Positions 1 through 9,324 of a DNA stretch of 56,617 bases are shown here, piece after piece. Within the stretch, counting starts at the first letter, position 1. Each line of letters opens with the position of its first letter. The stretch spans positions 1 to 56,617 of the forward strand of contig DGQT01000117.1 of assembly GCA_002390845.1 (NCBI GenBank), written 5' to 3'. Made by a program: the position numbers and the translations under genes. This DNA comes from Chitinophagaceae bacterium UBA4407 (GTDB lineage: Bacteria; Bacteroidota; Bacteroidia; Chitinophagales; Chitinophagaceae). A model generated the notes under the pieces. The model worked only from the letters and a program-made list of their open reading frames with translations, ran no database searches and was not told the DNA's origin.

Positions 1-43
1 AGTGACACAACCGGGATGCCATTATTTATGCTGCCTGTAACAT
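1..43 (-). repeat. R module, partial (class B)
   Basis: The window opens inside a module of the dispersed palindromic family. The core AGTGACACAAC is at 1-11 and the outer part follows (ATGCC, then CTGCC). The GTACAAG inner end lies outside the window. It sits 160 bp before the HtrA start. Confidence 0.7.
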
Positions 44-139
44 ATTTCTATTGATTAAGTAAAATTGGCAGATGTACGATGCACTTCGTCAATTTATTGT
101 TAAAAGGAATCTTTTGTGAACTGACGATTAAACAGCTTT

Positions 140-162
140 GTTCCTTTGTTATCAAAAGGAAC
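140..162. promoter_or_regulatory. Inverted repeat upstream of the HtrA-like protease gene
   Basis: GTTCCTTTG (140-148) and CAAAAGGAAC (153-162) form a near-perfect dyad about 40 bp before the HtrA start codon. A further AAAAGGAAT lies at about 102. This could be an operator or a 5'-leader hairpin; the role is inferred from position only. Confidence 0.35.
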
Positions 163-203
163 GAAATTTGTTTTTCAAATAAAAAATTAAAAAAGAAAAA
201 TAC

Positions 204-1727
204 ATGAAACTCAAAAACATTTTACTTGTAGTTGCCATCAGTGCTTCTACCGCTCTTTTGAGTGTTTGGGGCTATGGAAAATGGATGGAAAACCAAGGTG
301 GTTCTACCCTGCAGCAGGAAGGTAAACTGCCTGTAAACTATGCTGGTTTTTTTGATAAAGGCAATATTCCCGGTGGCCCGGTAGATTTTACAGCTGCTTC
401 TACCGCTGCTACACCTGCAGTTGTGCATATTAAAACACGTACTAAAGAAAGGCAGGTTAGCAATAACCTTCCAAAACGTAGTAATCCTCTATCGGATTTA
501 TTTGGAGACGATGATCCCTTCTCTAACTTTTTTGGAAACCCCCGCAGCGGTGTGATTCCTGAACAGCGTGCAAGCGGCAGTGGTGTACTCATAAGCAATG
601 ATGGTTATATTGTAACCAACAACCACGTTGTAGAAGGCGCCGATGAAGTTACCGTAACAACCACCACAAGAAAAACATATAAGGGTACTGTGGTTGCTAC
701 AGACCCCAATACCGATCTTGCCGTTATAAAAATTGATGGCACCAATTTACCTTACCTGGCGTATGGCAATAGTGACGATGTAAAACTTGGCCAGTGGGTG
801 CTTGCAGTTGGTTATCCGCTTAACCTTGATGTTACTGTAACAGCAGGTATCATCAGCGCAAAAGCACGGTCAATTGGCATTAACAAAGGCGACCGCCCCA
901 TAGAATCTTTTATACAAACCGATGCAGCAGTTAACCCAGGCAACAGTGGTGGTGCATTGATCAACACCAATGGTGAATTGATCGGTATCAACTCTGCCAT
1001 AGCCTCGCCTACCGGATCTTATGCAGGTTATTCTTATGCAATACCTGTAAACATTGTAAAGAAAATCGTAAACGATTTGATGAAATTCGGAACAGTGCAA
1101 AGGGCATATATTGGTATTAGCTACCCGCCCGATAATATCCCCGAGGAAAAGAAAAAAGAATTGGGTATTAAAGATGGTGCCGGTGTATTTATTAATGGCG
1201 TCGCCGATGATGGCGCTGCAAAACAGGCCGGAATTCAAAAAGGCGATTTCATTACAAAACTGAATGGCGTTGAAGTAAACAGCGGCCCCGAAATGCAGGA
1301 GCAGGTTGCCCGTTACAAACCAGGCGACAAAGTTTCTTTAACTTACGTAAGAGATGGCAAAGAGAGTTCTGTAAATATTACTTTAAAAAATAAGTCAGGT
1401 AACTATGAAGCAGTAAAGCAGGAAACTGCCATGGATAAGCTTGGTGCAGAATTGGTAGATGTTGATAAAGCCACTGCAAAAAAGAATGATATTGCCGGCG
1501 GTGTTCTGGTTAAGAAAATTGGCGATGGGCCACTCAAAAATACCCGTATGCAGGAAGGCTTTGTAATTACAAGCGTAGATGGCCAGGATGTAAAAACGGT
1601 AGACGAGCTTAAAGCAATTTTAGGCAGTGCACAGGGAACAGTAAGGCTCGAAGGAATTTATCCGGGATATGAAGGTACTTATGGCTATCCGCTTAATTTA
1701 AACGATGATGGCCAGGGTGACAGATAA
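204..1727 (+). CDS. HtrA/DegP-like periplasmic serine protease with PDZ domains
   Basis: This is a trypsin-fold protease and chaperone of the HtrA family, which degrades or refolds damaged envelope proteins. An N-terminal hydrophobic segment (about residues 5-23) is a signal peptide or anchor. The catalytic triad is visible as H141 (TNNHVVEG), D171 (NTDLAVIKI) and S248 (NPGNSGGALIN). A first PDZ domain covers roughly residues 300-390 and a weaker second one 410-490. The length of 507 residues is normal for the family. The start follows an A-rich leader with no Shine-Dalgarno sequence, as is usual in Bacteroidota. The gene stands alone: a strong terminator follows, and the next gene is on the other strand. 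The inverted repeat at 140-162 may regulate it. The family call is secure; the choice between DegP and DegQ is not made. Confidence 0.96.
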   Translation: MKLKNILLVVAISASTALLSVWGYGKWMENQGGSTLQQEGKLPVNYAGFFDKGNIPGGPVDFTAASTAATPAVVHIKTRTKERQVSNNLPKRSNPLSDLFGDDDPFSNFFGNPRSGVIPEQRASGSGVLISNDGYIVTNNHVVEGADEVTVTTTTRKTYKGTVVATDPNTDLAVIKIDGTNLPYLAYGNSDDVKLGQWVLAVGYPLNLDVTVTAGIISAKARSIGINKGDRPIESFIQTDAAVNPGNSGGALINTNGELIGINSAIASPTGSYAGYSYAIPVNIVKKIVNDLMKFGTVQRAYIGISYPPDNIPEEKKKELGIKDGAGVFINGVADDGAAKQAGIQKGDFITKLNGVEVNSGPEMQEQVARYKPGDKVSLTYVRDGKESSVNITLKNKSGNYEAVKQETAMDKLGAELVDVDKATAKKNDIAGGVLVKKIGDGPLKNTRMQEGFVITSVDGQDVKTVDELKAILGSAQGTVRLEGIYPGYEGTYGYPLNLNDDGQGDR

Positions 1728-1749
1728 AATATAAATCTATTATTAACAA

Positions 1750-1777
1750 ACCCGTTCTGAAAAGAGCGGGTTTTTTA
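1750..1777 (+). terminator. Intrinsic terminator after the HtrA gene
   Basis: CCCGTTCT, a GAAA loop and AGAGCGGG form an 8-bp stem with one G-U pair, followed by TTTTTT. It lies 22 bp past the stop codon. Confidence 0.9.
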
Positions 1778-1798
1778 TTTCCGTAAAGAATTTATTTT

Positions 1799-1998
1799 AG
1801 CCCGGCTCTATGAGCACTGATGAAACTTTTCTTGCGTCGCACACTTGTGCTTTTAATACACGAATCAGCAATGTGCGTCATCAAAATAATTTCGATCATT
1901 AATAAATGCTAAGCTCGCAGATTGCTGAAAATTATTCTTCAGCATAAGTGTGCGACGCAACAGTTGATGCTATATTCATCAAAAGCCGGGCTCAAAAA
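1799..1998. repeat. Complete palindromic element (L + R modules, class A)
   Basis: The outer arms are AGCCCGGCTC (1799) and GCCGGGCTC (1984). The inner cores are TTGCGTCGCACACTTGTGC (1832-1850) and AAGTGTGCGACGCAA (1946-1960). About 90 bp of AT-rich interior separates the cores. It lies between the convergent stops of the HtrA and GH13 genes and fills most of that 296-bp gap. Confidence 0.9.
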
Positions 1999-2023
1999 AT
2001 AACCATTTATGCATAGTAACAAA

Positions 2024-3289
2024 TTACGCTTCGGTGTGATACACCACGTATTCCCAACCCATTAATTCAAATTGCTCATTACTTTTCAATGTAAAAGCCA
2101 ATCCGGAAAACAGGCTTTTGTAAGTACCTGCCATTGCTTCATGCTCAATTGTAAAACCCATCCGGTCATCAGGTGATATATTCAACAGCACAAGCACTTT
2201 ACTTTCTCCGTTAACAAGCAGGTATGCAAATATTTTATCATCTGCATTGGTGTGAAGTATAAAACAGGAAGCATTTTTTTGAAATGCTTTATTACTTTTT
2301 CTTAATTCAAAAAGTTGTTTGTAAAAATTATGCAGTGCAGGTGATTCATTCCAATCAATCTGGTCTTTATCAAAAAAGCTCAACCGTTTATAATTGGGGA
2401 GTTCCTGGCCGCTGTATAATAAAGGTATCCCCGGCAAAGTACAACAGCAAACAGCAAAAGCCTTAGCGCCATTTCCATACTTTTCATACTCGGTTCCGTT
2501 CCAGCTGTTTTCATCGTGGTTACTTGTGAAGTAGAGCTTCTTTGCACCGTCAGGATATTGCGCATATTTATCGTATACGTCTTTTAAATGCTGTAGCGAT
2601 GCAATTTGTTTTGCAGTTTTCTCACTTACGTGCATCCACTCCCATGCATAAGTAACATCGAATACATCATGGTATTCCACTACCTCACATTCAGCAAGCC
2701 AGAAGAGCGTTTTTATTTTATCGCATTGGGTACGCGCATCTTTCCAGAAATCCAGTGTAACAAGGTGCGCCATATCGCAGCGGAAACCATCAATGCCACA
2801 TTCGTTAACCCAAAATTTCATGGCATCAATCAGTGCCTGCCGCATTTCTTTTGAACTGTAATTCAGGTCAATCACATCTTTCCAGCCATTGGGATCGGTA
2901 AAGTTTCCATCGGCATCTTTTATATACCAGTCAGGGTGTTCAGTTGCCCAGTGGTGATCCCATCCCGTATGATTAGCAACCCAGTCAATAATTAATTTAA
3001 AGCCCAGTTCATGCGCTTTATTTACCAAATTTTTAAAATCATTAATGGTTCCAAATTCAGGATTTATGGCGGTATAACTGCTGCATGCATAATAGCTGCC
3101 CAAAGTCCCTAACCGCTCTTTTATACTGATTGGTGTAATGGGCATAAGCCACAGTATTTGAACACCCATATCCTTTAAACGGGGCAAGTGCTGCTCAAAT
3201 GCAGCAAAGGTTCCCTCCGGCGTGTATTGCCTTATATTCACTTCATAAATATTCGTTCCATCAATCCAGGGTACTTTTTTATACTGCAT
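2024..3289 (-). CDS. GH13 family alpha-amylase/alpha-glucosidase, cytoplasmic
   Basis: This glycoside hydrolase acts on alpha-linked glucans or short oligosaccharides by the GH13 retaining mechanism. The conserved regions are in order: DWVANHTG (residues 102-109), GFRCDMAHL with the nucleophile D172, LAECE with the acid/base E200, and TSNHDEN with D269. A beta-sandwich C domain follows (about 340-421). There is no signal peptide, so intracellular breakdown of imported sugars is likely. At 421 residues it is short for GH13, with no extra carbohydrate-binding module. It diverges from the APC permease across a 54-bp spacer, which must hold both promoters. The exact substrate cannot be read from the sequence. 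Confidence 0.93.
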   Translation of the reverse strand: MQYKKVPWIDGTNIYEVNIRQYTPEGTFAAFEQHLPRLKDMGVQILWLMPITPISIKERLGTLGSYYACSSYTAINPEFGTINDFKNLVNKAHELGFKLIIDWVANHTGWDHHWATEHPDWYIKDADGNFTDPNGWKDVIDLNYSSKEMRQALIDAMKFWVNECGIDGFRCDMAHLVTLDFWKDARTQCDKIKTLFWLAECEVVEYHDVFDVTYAWEWMHVSEKTAKQIASLQHLKDVYDKYAQYPDGAKKLYFTSNHDENSWNGTEYEKYGNGAKAFAVCCCTLPGIPLLYSGQELPNYKRLSFFDKDQIDWNESPALHNFYKQLFELRKSNKAFQKNASCFILHTNADDKIFAYLLVNGESKVLVLLNISPDDRMGFTIEHEAMAGTYKSLFSGLAFTLKSNEQFELMGWEYVVYHTEA

Positions 3290-3343
3290 CTTCCTTGCAA
3301 ATTAAGTTATACAGCAAAGAAATACTATTATTGCTTATCGCAC

Positions 3344-4678
3344 ATGAGCAAAACTGTTTTAGATAGAAAAATAAGTTTACTGCAGGCAACAGCCATCAAC
3401 ATGACGGATATGGTAGGTATCGGACCATTCGTAGTGCTGAGTGTTGTGGCAGAAATTATGCATGGCCCATGGTTTTTATATGCATGGCTTGCAGGTGCCT
3501 TACTCTCTTTTATTGATGCCATGATCTGGAGCGAACTCGGTGCAACATTTCCTTTGGCTGGCGGCAGCTACAATTTTCTGAAAGAAGGCTTTGGACCTAA
3601 ATGGGGTAAACTCATGAGTTTTCTTTTTGTCTGGCAAACCATGATCCAGGCTCCGCTGGTTATTGCATCGGCGGCTATTGGCTTTTCGCAATACCTTACC
3701 TACATTGTTAAGCTTGATGATATTGAAAGTAAAATGGTAAGTGGCGGTGTAGTAATACTGATCGTTTTTTTGCTCTACCGCAAAATTGAAGCAATCGGAA
3801 AAATAAGCGTATTCCTTTGGCTGGGTGTTCTGATTACTATGACCTGCATTATTGGTGGCGGACTTTATCATGGCAATTTCTTAGCGCCTGTAGAGCACAT
3901 TAACGATGGTATAAACTTAGACAGTGCTTTTGCAGCCGCTCTTGGTTTTGCAAGTGTAAAAACAATGTACAGTTATCTTGGCTATTACAATGTTTGCCAT
4001 CTTGGCGGTGAGATCATTAACCCTGAAAAAAACATACCCAAAAGCATGTTCATTTCGGTATTGGGTATTGCCGTTCTATACCTGTTAATGAATATCAGTG
4101 TGGCTTCTGTACTACCACTGGACACCATCATTAAAAGTCCGTTTGTAGTCAGCGATTATGTACAGGAACTTGCAGGCCCTGTTGCTGCAACAGTTGTAAC
4201 TGCACTGGTGTTGTGGGTAGCATTTGCATCTGTATTTTCAGCAACACTTGGTTATAGTAGAATTCCTTATGCCGCAGCAAAAGACGGCGCTTTTTTTAGC
4301 GTGTTTGCCAGGTTGCATCCAACAAAACATTTTCCATATATATCGTTGCTGGTGCTGGGTTCAGTGGCTTTTATTTTTAGCCTGCTCTTTAAAATTAAAG
4401 ACGTTATCAATGCCATACTTGCCATGCGAATTCTGATCCAGTTTATTGGCCAGGCAATTGGTTTAATATTGTTGAGCCGTAAAAAAGGCAGGGATTTTTT
4501 TAAATGGAAAATGCCTTTATTTCCACTGCCGGTAATTGTTGCAATCATCTTATGGTTTTGCATTTTTTGTTCTACGACAATCGAAATGATTCTTTCAGGA
4601 ATTACCATTATCATACTTGGTTTGCTTGCTTACATTCTAAAAGCGCGGTACAACAGAGAATGGCCGTTTACTTCATAG
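3344..4678 (+). CDS. APC superfamily amino acid permease
   Basis: A polytopic membrane protein of about 444 residues with around twelve hydrophobic segments. The first carries the GIGPFVV motif that binds substrate in amino acid-polyamine-organocation transporters. Other family features are GALLSFIDAMIWSELG, the PLAGGSY segment and NPEKNIPKS. The open frame extends upstream, but the ATG at 3344 starts a normal APC N-terminus; the longer form would overlap the divergent GH13 gene. Substrate is not determinable. No terminator is seen; a palindromic element begins 12 bp after the stop. Confidence 0.92.
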   Translation: MSKTVLDRKISLLQATAINMTDMVGIGPFVVLSVVAEIMHGPWFLYAWLAGALLSFIDAMIWSELGATFPLAGGSYNFLKEGFGPKWGKLMSFLFVWQTMIQAPLVIASAAIGFSQYLTYIVKLDDIESKMVSGGVVILIVFLLYRKIEAIGKISVFLWLGVLITMTCIIGGGLYHGNFLAPVEHINDGINLDSAFAAALGFASVKTMYSYLGYYNVCHLGGEIINPEKNIPKSMFISVLGIAVLYLLMNISVASVLPLDTIIKSPFVVSDYVQELAGPVAATVVTALVLWVAFASVFSATLGYSRIPYAAAKDGAFFSVFARLHPTKHFPYISLLVLGSVAFIFSLLFKIKDVINAILAMRILIQFIGQAIGLILLSRKKGRDFFKWKMPLFPLPVIVAIILWFCIFCSTTIEMILSGITIIILGLLAYILKARYNREWPFTS

Positions 4679-4690
4679 CGAAAAGTTATG

Positions 4691-4910
4691 TACCAGTCTG
4701 TAGTATTACTATTAAGCATCCTTGCGTCGCACACTTATACGTTCGGAAAGTGATTGAACCAATACAAACCGCCGAAGCGCAAAGCTGTAAAAGTTATTCT
4801 CAGCAGCTTTTCGCCTCTGCGGTCATGGCTGTTGAAAGCTAAATATATAATCCAAACGTACAAGTGTGCGACGCAACTAAGCCACATAGATAAATGAAAG
4901 CCGGGCTCAA
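4691..4910. repeat. Complete palindromic element (class A)
   Basis: The cores are TTGCGTCGCACACTTATAC (4722-4740) and GTACAAGTGTGCGACGCAA (4858-4876), with inner extensions GTTCGGA and CCAAACGTAC. The outer right arm is AAGCCGGGCTCAA. It lies between the convergent stops of the APC permease and the M4 protease. Confidence 0.9.
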
Positions 4911-4923
4911 CAGTATTAAAATA

Positions 4924-4956
4924 AAAAAACCGCCTGAAAATTCAGACGGTTTTTAT
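4924..4956. terminator. Bidirectional intrinsic terminator
   Basis: AAAAACCGCCTGAA and TTCAGACGGTTTTT pair with one mismatch around a 2-nt loop. The A and T tracts on the two sides let it work on either strand. It lies 18 bp from the stop of the minus-strand M4 protease. Confidence 0.85.
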
Positions 4957-4973
4957 AAAAGGCTGCCAGTAAT

Positions 4974-6932
4974 TTACCTTGATACAACAAACCTGTTGCG
5001 GTTAACTATTGCACCATTCTGTTCTATTATTAAAACATAATTTCCGGTGGGTAATTTGCTTACACTACCAAGAGTATAAGTATGCGCACCTGCTGTTTGT
5101 TTGCCCAGCGCCACATTCTGCATATTGCGGCCATTCAGGTCTATAACTTTTAATACAGTGTTACCCTCTTTTGCAAGCGTATAAGAAATTGTTGCGTTAG
5201 AGCCTGCTACCGGGTTGGGACTTATTAAAAGTGTATTGGATTGTATTGCAACTATAGCATCATCTTCTGAACTTGCAGCAGCAGTTAATGCCGGAGCTGC
5301 AGGACCTACGCCAACCGCATGCCATGCATTTTGAACTTGTATAACTGCTTTTGAAGATGCTCCATACAAATCTGTAGCGGCACTAATGCAGGCTGTACGC
5401 CAATCGGCATATTTAGAACCGGGCACCAGGTAAACGGTATTGGTGCGGTATATGATTGACGCTGCTTTTTTAAGGCCAATTTTACTAACTGTATAAGCTT
5501 CGCCGTTATCGTTGGTGCCCGTTCCGCCTTGCACCAGCAGGTAAAAGAAATAGTTACCTACACCACTGTTGGTATGTACGCCACCATTATCGTAAAAAGA
5601 TGAAGTGCTTACCCAGTTTGTTCCTTTATAGGTATCAGGCTGGCTGAATGCATTGGGATTTGATAAATCGCGGATAAGCCAGTTCATATCATTACTTAAT
5701 CTCCAGTCGAGATCTGTTGGTTTGCTCCAGAACTGTACACATTTGCCAAAAATATCGCTTATGCTTTCGTTCATGGCACCTGGCTCCTTCGAATAGGTGA
5801 GGTTGCTTTCGCTTTGTGTAACGCCATGTGTAAGTTCGTGGCCTGTAACATCAATACCTGTAACACCGCCGGGTTCGTTGGTAGAGCGCTTGTTATAGTT
5901 CATTGCGCTGCCATCCCAGAATGCATTGTCAATATAAGTTGGATCGTTTACGTAACTGTATAATGCAGTTCCTGCACCATCGTAACTGTTGCGGTTAAAC
6001 CCTGTAAAATAAAAAGAGTAGGTTTGAGATACACCGTAATGTGCATCTAATGCAGCCTGGTCAAAGCCTGGCAAACTCCAGTTTGCAGAAGCACTGGTAT
6101 AATCATTTCCGCGTTTGCTGCTTTCTCCATGAAGGGTAATAACACCACTGCCTTTTGTATAATCCCGTAAGCGATAGTTGGTTCCTGTAAAGTCTGAGTG
6201 TATGGTTTGTGAACCACTCCAGGCTGTGTTTGCTGTACCTGTTGCATCAGTAAAATACAACCTGTCGCTTTTACCAATTACTTCGCCTGTTTTTGCATTT
6301 ACAAAATAGTTGGCACGGCTCAATGGCTGCCTTGCATAGACATCTACTTTATAGCATAGCACTAAACTTTTAGAATCAAGATTGTCTTCATTTGTGCTGA
6401 ACCAAACCAATTTAGGAGTTGGTGCATAGGTAGCTTTCGGGTCGCCTGTTTGCTCTTTTATTCTTTTTTCCATTTCAGGATCCTGCCAGGCATACACGGT
6501 TGCCTTAACATAATTAATAGCTGCAGCTACTGCCTGTGCTGCAGAGACAGAAGCACCTGCCTTTTGCTGCATACCCGAAGAAAAATCAGTAATAATTTCA
6601 CCACTCAGGGCAGTGGCTTTATTATTTTTTGTTTGTACAATGTACATGCTACCTTCTACCGGTATGCCATTGTATGTTTGCGTAAACCTGTAATTGGTTT
6701 GTCCCAATTCATCTTTTACAGATTTAACCAAAACAAGTTCTGAAGCTGCATCTAACTTAAACAGTGATTTTGCCTGCTGCGGGGTAAATGCAACCTGCTG
6801 CGCAGCGGTTAGTGTTACAAAATGTTTGGTAACGCCATTATCGCCGCGAATAACATCGCGCAGGGAACTTTGTGCATTTGCCTGCGAAAAAAGTGCCATC
6901 ATTAAGGCCAGAGATAGAATTCTCTTTTTCAT
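4974..6932 (-). CDS. Secreted M4 (thermolysin-like) zinc metallopeptidase with T9SS sorting domain
   Basis: A 652-residue preproprotein. A signal peptide (about 1-20, ending ANAQ) is followed by an FTP/PepSY propeptide (about 25-200), then the M4 catalytic domain, then a T9SS type A C-terminal sorting domain of about 75 residues beginning near SPNPVAGS. The zinc site is complete: HELTH (H365, E366, H369) and NESISD (E389). The transition-state histidine lies in GGVHTNSG (H453). The frame is open 23 codons upstream, but the ATG at 6932 gives a clean MKKR signal peptide. The product should be exported, cleaved and attached to or released from the outer membrane. It is monocistronic, with its own terminator at 4924-4956. 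Confidence 0.95.
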   Translation of the reverse strand: MKKRILSLALMMALFSQANAQSSLRDVIRGDNGVTKHFVTLTAAQQVAFTPQQAKSLFKLDAASELVLVKSVKDELGQTNYRFTQTYNGIPVEGSMYIVQTKNNKATALSGEIITDFSSGMQQKAGASVSAAQAVAAAINYVKATVYAWQDPEMEKRIKEQTGDPKATYAPTPKLVWFSTNEDNLDSKSLVLCYKVDVYARQPLSRANYFVNAKTGEVIGKSDRLYFTDATGTANTAWSGSQTIHSDFTGTNYRLRDYTKGSGVITLHGESSKRGNDYTSASANWSLPGFDQAALDAHYGVSQTYSFYFTGFNRNSYDGAGTALYSYVNDPTYIDNAFWDGSAMNYNKRSTNEPGGVTGIDVTGHELTHGVTQSESNLTYSKEPGAMNESISDIFGKCVQFWSKPTDLDWRLSNDMNWLIRDLSNPNAFSQPDTYKGTNWVSTSSFYDNGGVHTNSGVGNYFFYLLVQGGTGTNDNGEAYTVSKIGLKKAASIIYRTNTVYLVPGSKYADWRTACISAATDLYGASSKAVIQVQNAWHAVGVGPAAPALTAAASSEDDAIVAIQSNTLLISPNPVAGSNATISYTLAKEGNTVLKVIDLNGRNMQNVALGKQTAGAHTYTLGSVSKLPTGNYVLIIEQNGAIVNRNRFVVSR

Positions 6933-7665
6933 TGGTTTTATTTTTGGTTTAATAAAAAACATTTTTGATTTGTTAGCTCCTGATAAAAAACAATAGCACA
7001 CTCACCTGCATCATCAGGCAGATAAAAAAATTATCAATTCCGGAGTTAAATGGTGATTACAAATTCTTATGAACGCATTGCTTTAATATATTGCCGCAGT
7101 AATAAGTTAAAGCAGTGTTTTGAAAAACCAATTTAAAACATTTATCCAATAAATTTTCAGAATTATTTTTTAATCAGCGGTTAAAAGAAAGCATTAAAAA
7201 TATTCAATATAACGCTCTGGTTTGTTAGAATAAAATAAAATCAGGGTGAAAAAAAAGTGTCACGAAATAAAATTTGAATAAAACTTTTTCCATGATGCAG
7301 TTGTGCCTTGAGATCTGTATTAAGCTTTAAGCTGTCGTCCAGCAAACGATGCATTTTACGGTTAAACCATACACCGTGAAATATTTTATGCAAAAACAAG
7401 TCAACAGTATAGTAGTTGCAACTTGTTTTGAAAATCTAAAAAGGGGCACTTGCGGTGCCCCAGATTATTTATTAAATATAAAAATGTTTTTATAGGGTAA
7501 TACGGGTTGAAAAAGGGTGGTTTTCGTATTATCTTAAAGTGGTAACGGTGCTTTTCATAAATAACACAAAACGGCCCTGCATTTGCAGAATGTAAAAATA
7601 AACCTCTCCCCCGCCCGGCACAATAGCCATTTTTAGCTATATTCATATCTTAATAATTTCATTAA
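6933..7665. other. Long AT-rich gap without a gene
   Basis: This 733-bp gap lies between the divergent M4 protease and LuxR regulator genes. I see no protein-like frame and no module of the palindromic family. The only structure found is a terminator hairpin on the minus strand at 7443-7461. It should hold promoters for both neighbours, but I could not place them. Confidence 0.5.
7443..7461 (-). terminator. Orphan terminator hairpin on the minus strand
   Basis: On the minus strand GGGGCAC, a short loop and GTGCCCC are followed by TTTTT. No convincing gene ends here: the 81-codon frame upstream has no family resemblance. It could end a small RNA or a long leader. Confidence 0.6.
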
Positions 7666-8463
7666 ATGGGGCCAACCAATTCATCGCATTCTTACCTGGG
7701 CTATCTTGATATGACAAGCAAAGAATCAAGCCCTGAAATTATGTCCCATCCAAATACAATTATAAAAAATGTATTTGGAGATGTAAATCTTAATTCTACC
7801 CTGGCCCCGGCGGTTTTATTGAGTGATTTTACAACAAAAGAATTTGTATTTGCGCACAAAAATTGTCAAACTCTTACCGGCTATAGTTCAAAGTATTTGA
7901 CAGATTCCGGACTGGAATCTTTCTTAGAAAAAATACATACTGAAGATTTTAAAAAAATTAACGGAGACATATTTGCAGAGAATTTCCGGGTGCTGCAAAC
8001 CATTAATTTCAATGAAATGTTTGATTATACTTTTTGCCACAGTTACCGTATAAAGAATAAACAAGGTAAGTATTCAACCATTCTGCAGCGTTTTTCGTAT
8101 GTGCTCTCGCAGAACAATAAACCAATCGGGGCTATTGGCTATCTTTCTGATATCAGCATGTTCAATAACGGCATGCAAATGGTTCACCAGATTGAGCGAT
8201 TGCATAAATCGGGAACCAGGCAGAGAAAAGAAATCATTCATAATAACAATTTTTTTCACAACCTGGAAAATGCAGTGATCTCTAAACGGGAGGTTGAAGT
8301 ATTAAAATGGATCAGTGAAGGCTTTAGCAGTAAACAAATTGCAGAAAAACTTAAGATCAGCCCAAACACTGTGAATAATCATAGAAAAAAAATGCTGCAG
8401 AAAACAAATTGCAAAAACACAGCCGCGCTGTTAAGCTTTGCAGCTTCGCAACGTTTACTGTAA
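7666..8463 (+). CDS. PAS domain LuxR-type transcriptional regulator
   Basis: A 265-residue regulator. The N-terminal half (about residues 35-165) resembles a PAS fold, including the C-terminal strands FSYVLSQNNKPIGAIGYLSDIS. The C-terminal 60 residues are a LuxR/GerE helix-turn-helix (SKREVEVLKWISEGFSSKQ, then NTVNNHRKKMLQKT). There is no receiver domain, so the signal is probably sensed by PAS directly. Start codons at 7666, 7711 and 7741 are all possible; the first is used here. This PAS-LuxR architecture is common in Chitinophagaceae. Targets are unknown. Confidence 0.85.
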   Translation: MGPTNSSHSYLGYLDMTSKESSPEIMSHPNTIIKNVFGDVNLNSTLAPAVLLSDFTTKEFVFAHKNCQTLTGYSSKYLTDSGLESFLEKIHTEDFKKINGDIFAENFRVLQTINFNEMFDYTFCHSYRIKNKQGKYSTILQRFSYVLSQNNKPIGAIGYLSDISMFNNGMQMVHQIERLHKSGTRQRKEIIHNNNFFHNLENAVISKREVEVLKWISEGFSSKQIAEKLKISPNTVNNHRKKMLQKTNCKNTAALLSFAASQRLL

Positions 8464-8545
8464 TACACCTTTTGCTGTTATGCTTTCTACAAAAAATTGT
8501 TTTTACTTTTTGATTAATCATTGTGTTGTTTTAAAGCCACTTTAT

Positions 8546-8598
8546 GAACCCGGCTAAAGAATCTTTGCATGAAGCATTGTTGCGTCGCACTCTTGTGC
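8546..8598 (+). repeat. Single L module (class A)
   Basis: The outer end is AACCCGGCT (8548) and the core is TTGCGTCGCACTCTTGTGC (8580-8598). It lies 80 bp past the stop of the LuxR gene. The facing R module is at 9255, beyond the DUF1801 gene. The rest of the 8464-8778 gap shows nothing. Confidence 0.85.
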
Positions 8599-8778
8599 AG
8601 AAAATCTTTATTCAGCTTTTACCGCAGCGTAGATCATTCGCAGCATCCATTCAATACCATTAGAAATACTTAATAAATTTTCATAAGTAAAAATCAACGA
8701 ATGAAGCTGTAGCGTTAAAATCAGCAGTTTCAAAATCATTATAAAAACTTATTTTGTCTCAAATTTAAATTTACAGAA

Positions 8779-9216
8779 ATGGCAAAAAATAAAACCAACG
8801 AAACGCTGAAGAGTGTTACGGAATTTATTAACGCTGTTGCAGATGAAACAAAACGCAATGACAGTTTCCGCCTTGTTGAGCTGATGCAGAAACAAACAGG
8901 CTTTGAAGCAAAAATGTGGGGGCCCAGTATTATTGGTTTTGGAACTTATCATTACAGATATGAGAGCGGTCGCGAAGGCGATATGCCCCTGGCAGCATTT
9001 TCGCCAAGAACCACTGCAATTGTTTTTTATCTTTCTGTAAACCCGGAAAAGAGAGCAGCATTGTTACAAAGCCTTGGGAAACATAAAACAGGTAAAGGTT
9101 GTATCTACGTAAAAAAACTTGAGGATATTAATATTGAGGTATTGAAAAAAATGGTAACTGATTCTGTTAAAAATCTTCAATCCCGCGATTCGAATAAAGA
9201 AAAAAAACCGAAATAA
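8779..9216 (+). CDS. DUF1801 domain protein
   Basis: A soluble 145-residue protein with the DUF1801 (YdhG-like) signature: KMWGPSIIGFGTYHYRYES, then FSPRTTAIVFYLS, then GKGCIYVKKLEDINIEVL. The biochemical role of this family is not established. The lysine-rich tail (SNKEKKPK) is probably disordered. It stands alone between two inward-facing modules of the palindromic family. A related DUF1801 gene lies at 24541. Confidence 0.88.
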   Translation: MAKNKTNETLKSVTEFINAVADETKRNDSFRLVELMQKQTGFEAKMWGPSIIGFGTYHYRYESGREGDMPLAAFSPRTTAIVFYLSVNPEKRAALLQSLGKHKTGKGCIYVKKLEDINIEVLKKMVTDSVKNLQSRDSNKEKKPK

Positions 9217-9254
9217 AAATAACGGGCTGCACAATGCCGCGTATAGTTCGTATG

Positions 9255-9305
9255 CATACGAGTGCGACGCAAGAGTTGATGACCAAAGATTGTATGCCGG
9301 GCCAA
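9255..9305 (-). repeat. Single R module (class A)
   Basis: Core CATACGAGTGCGACGCAA (9255-9272) and outer end ATGCCGGGCC. It ends 20 bp from the stop of the minus-strand LytTR gene. Confidence 0.82.
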
Positions 9306-9324
9306 TAAAAGAAAATATTATCAG

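Noticed and set aside
7401..7646. 81-codon minus-strand frame ending near the orphan terminator
   Set aside because: No protein-like pattern, and it runs through the hairpin.
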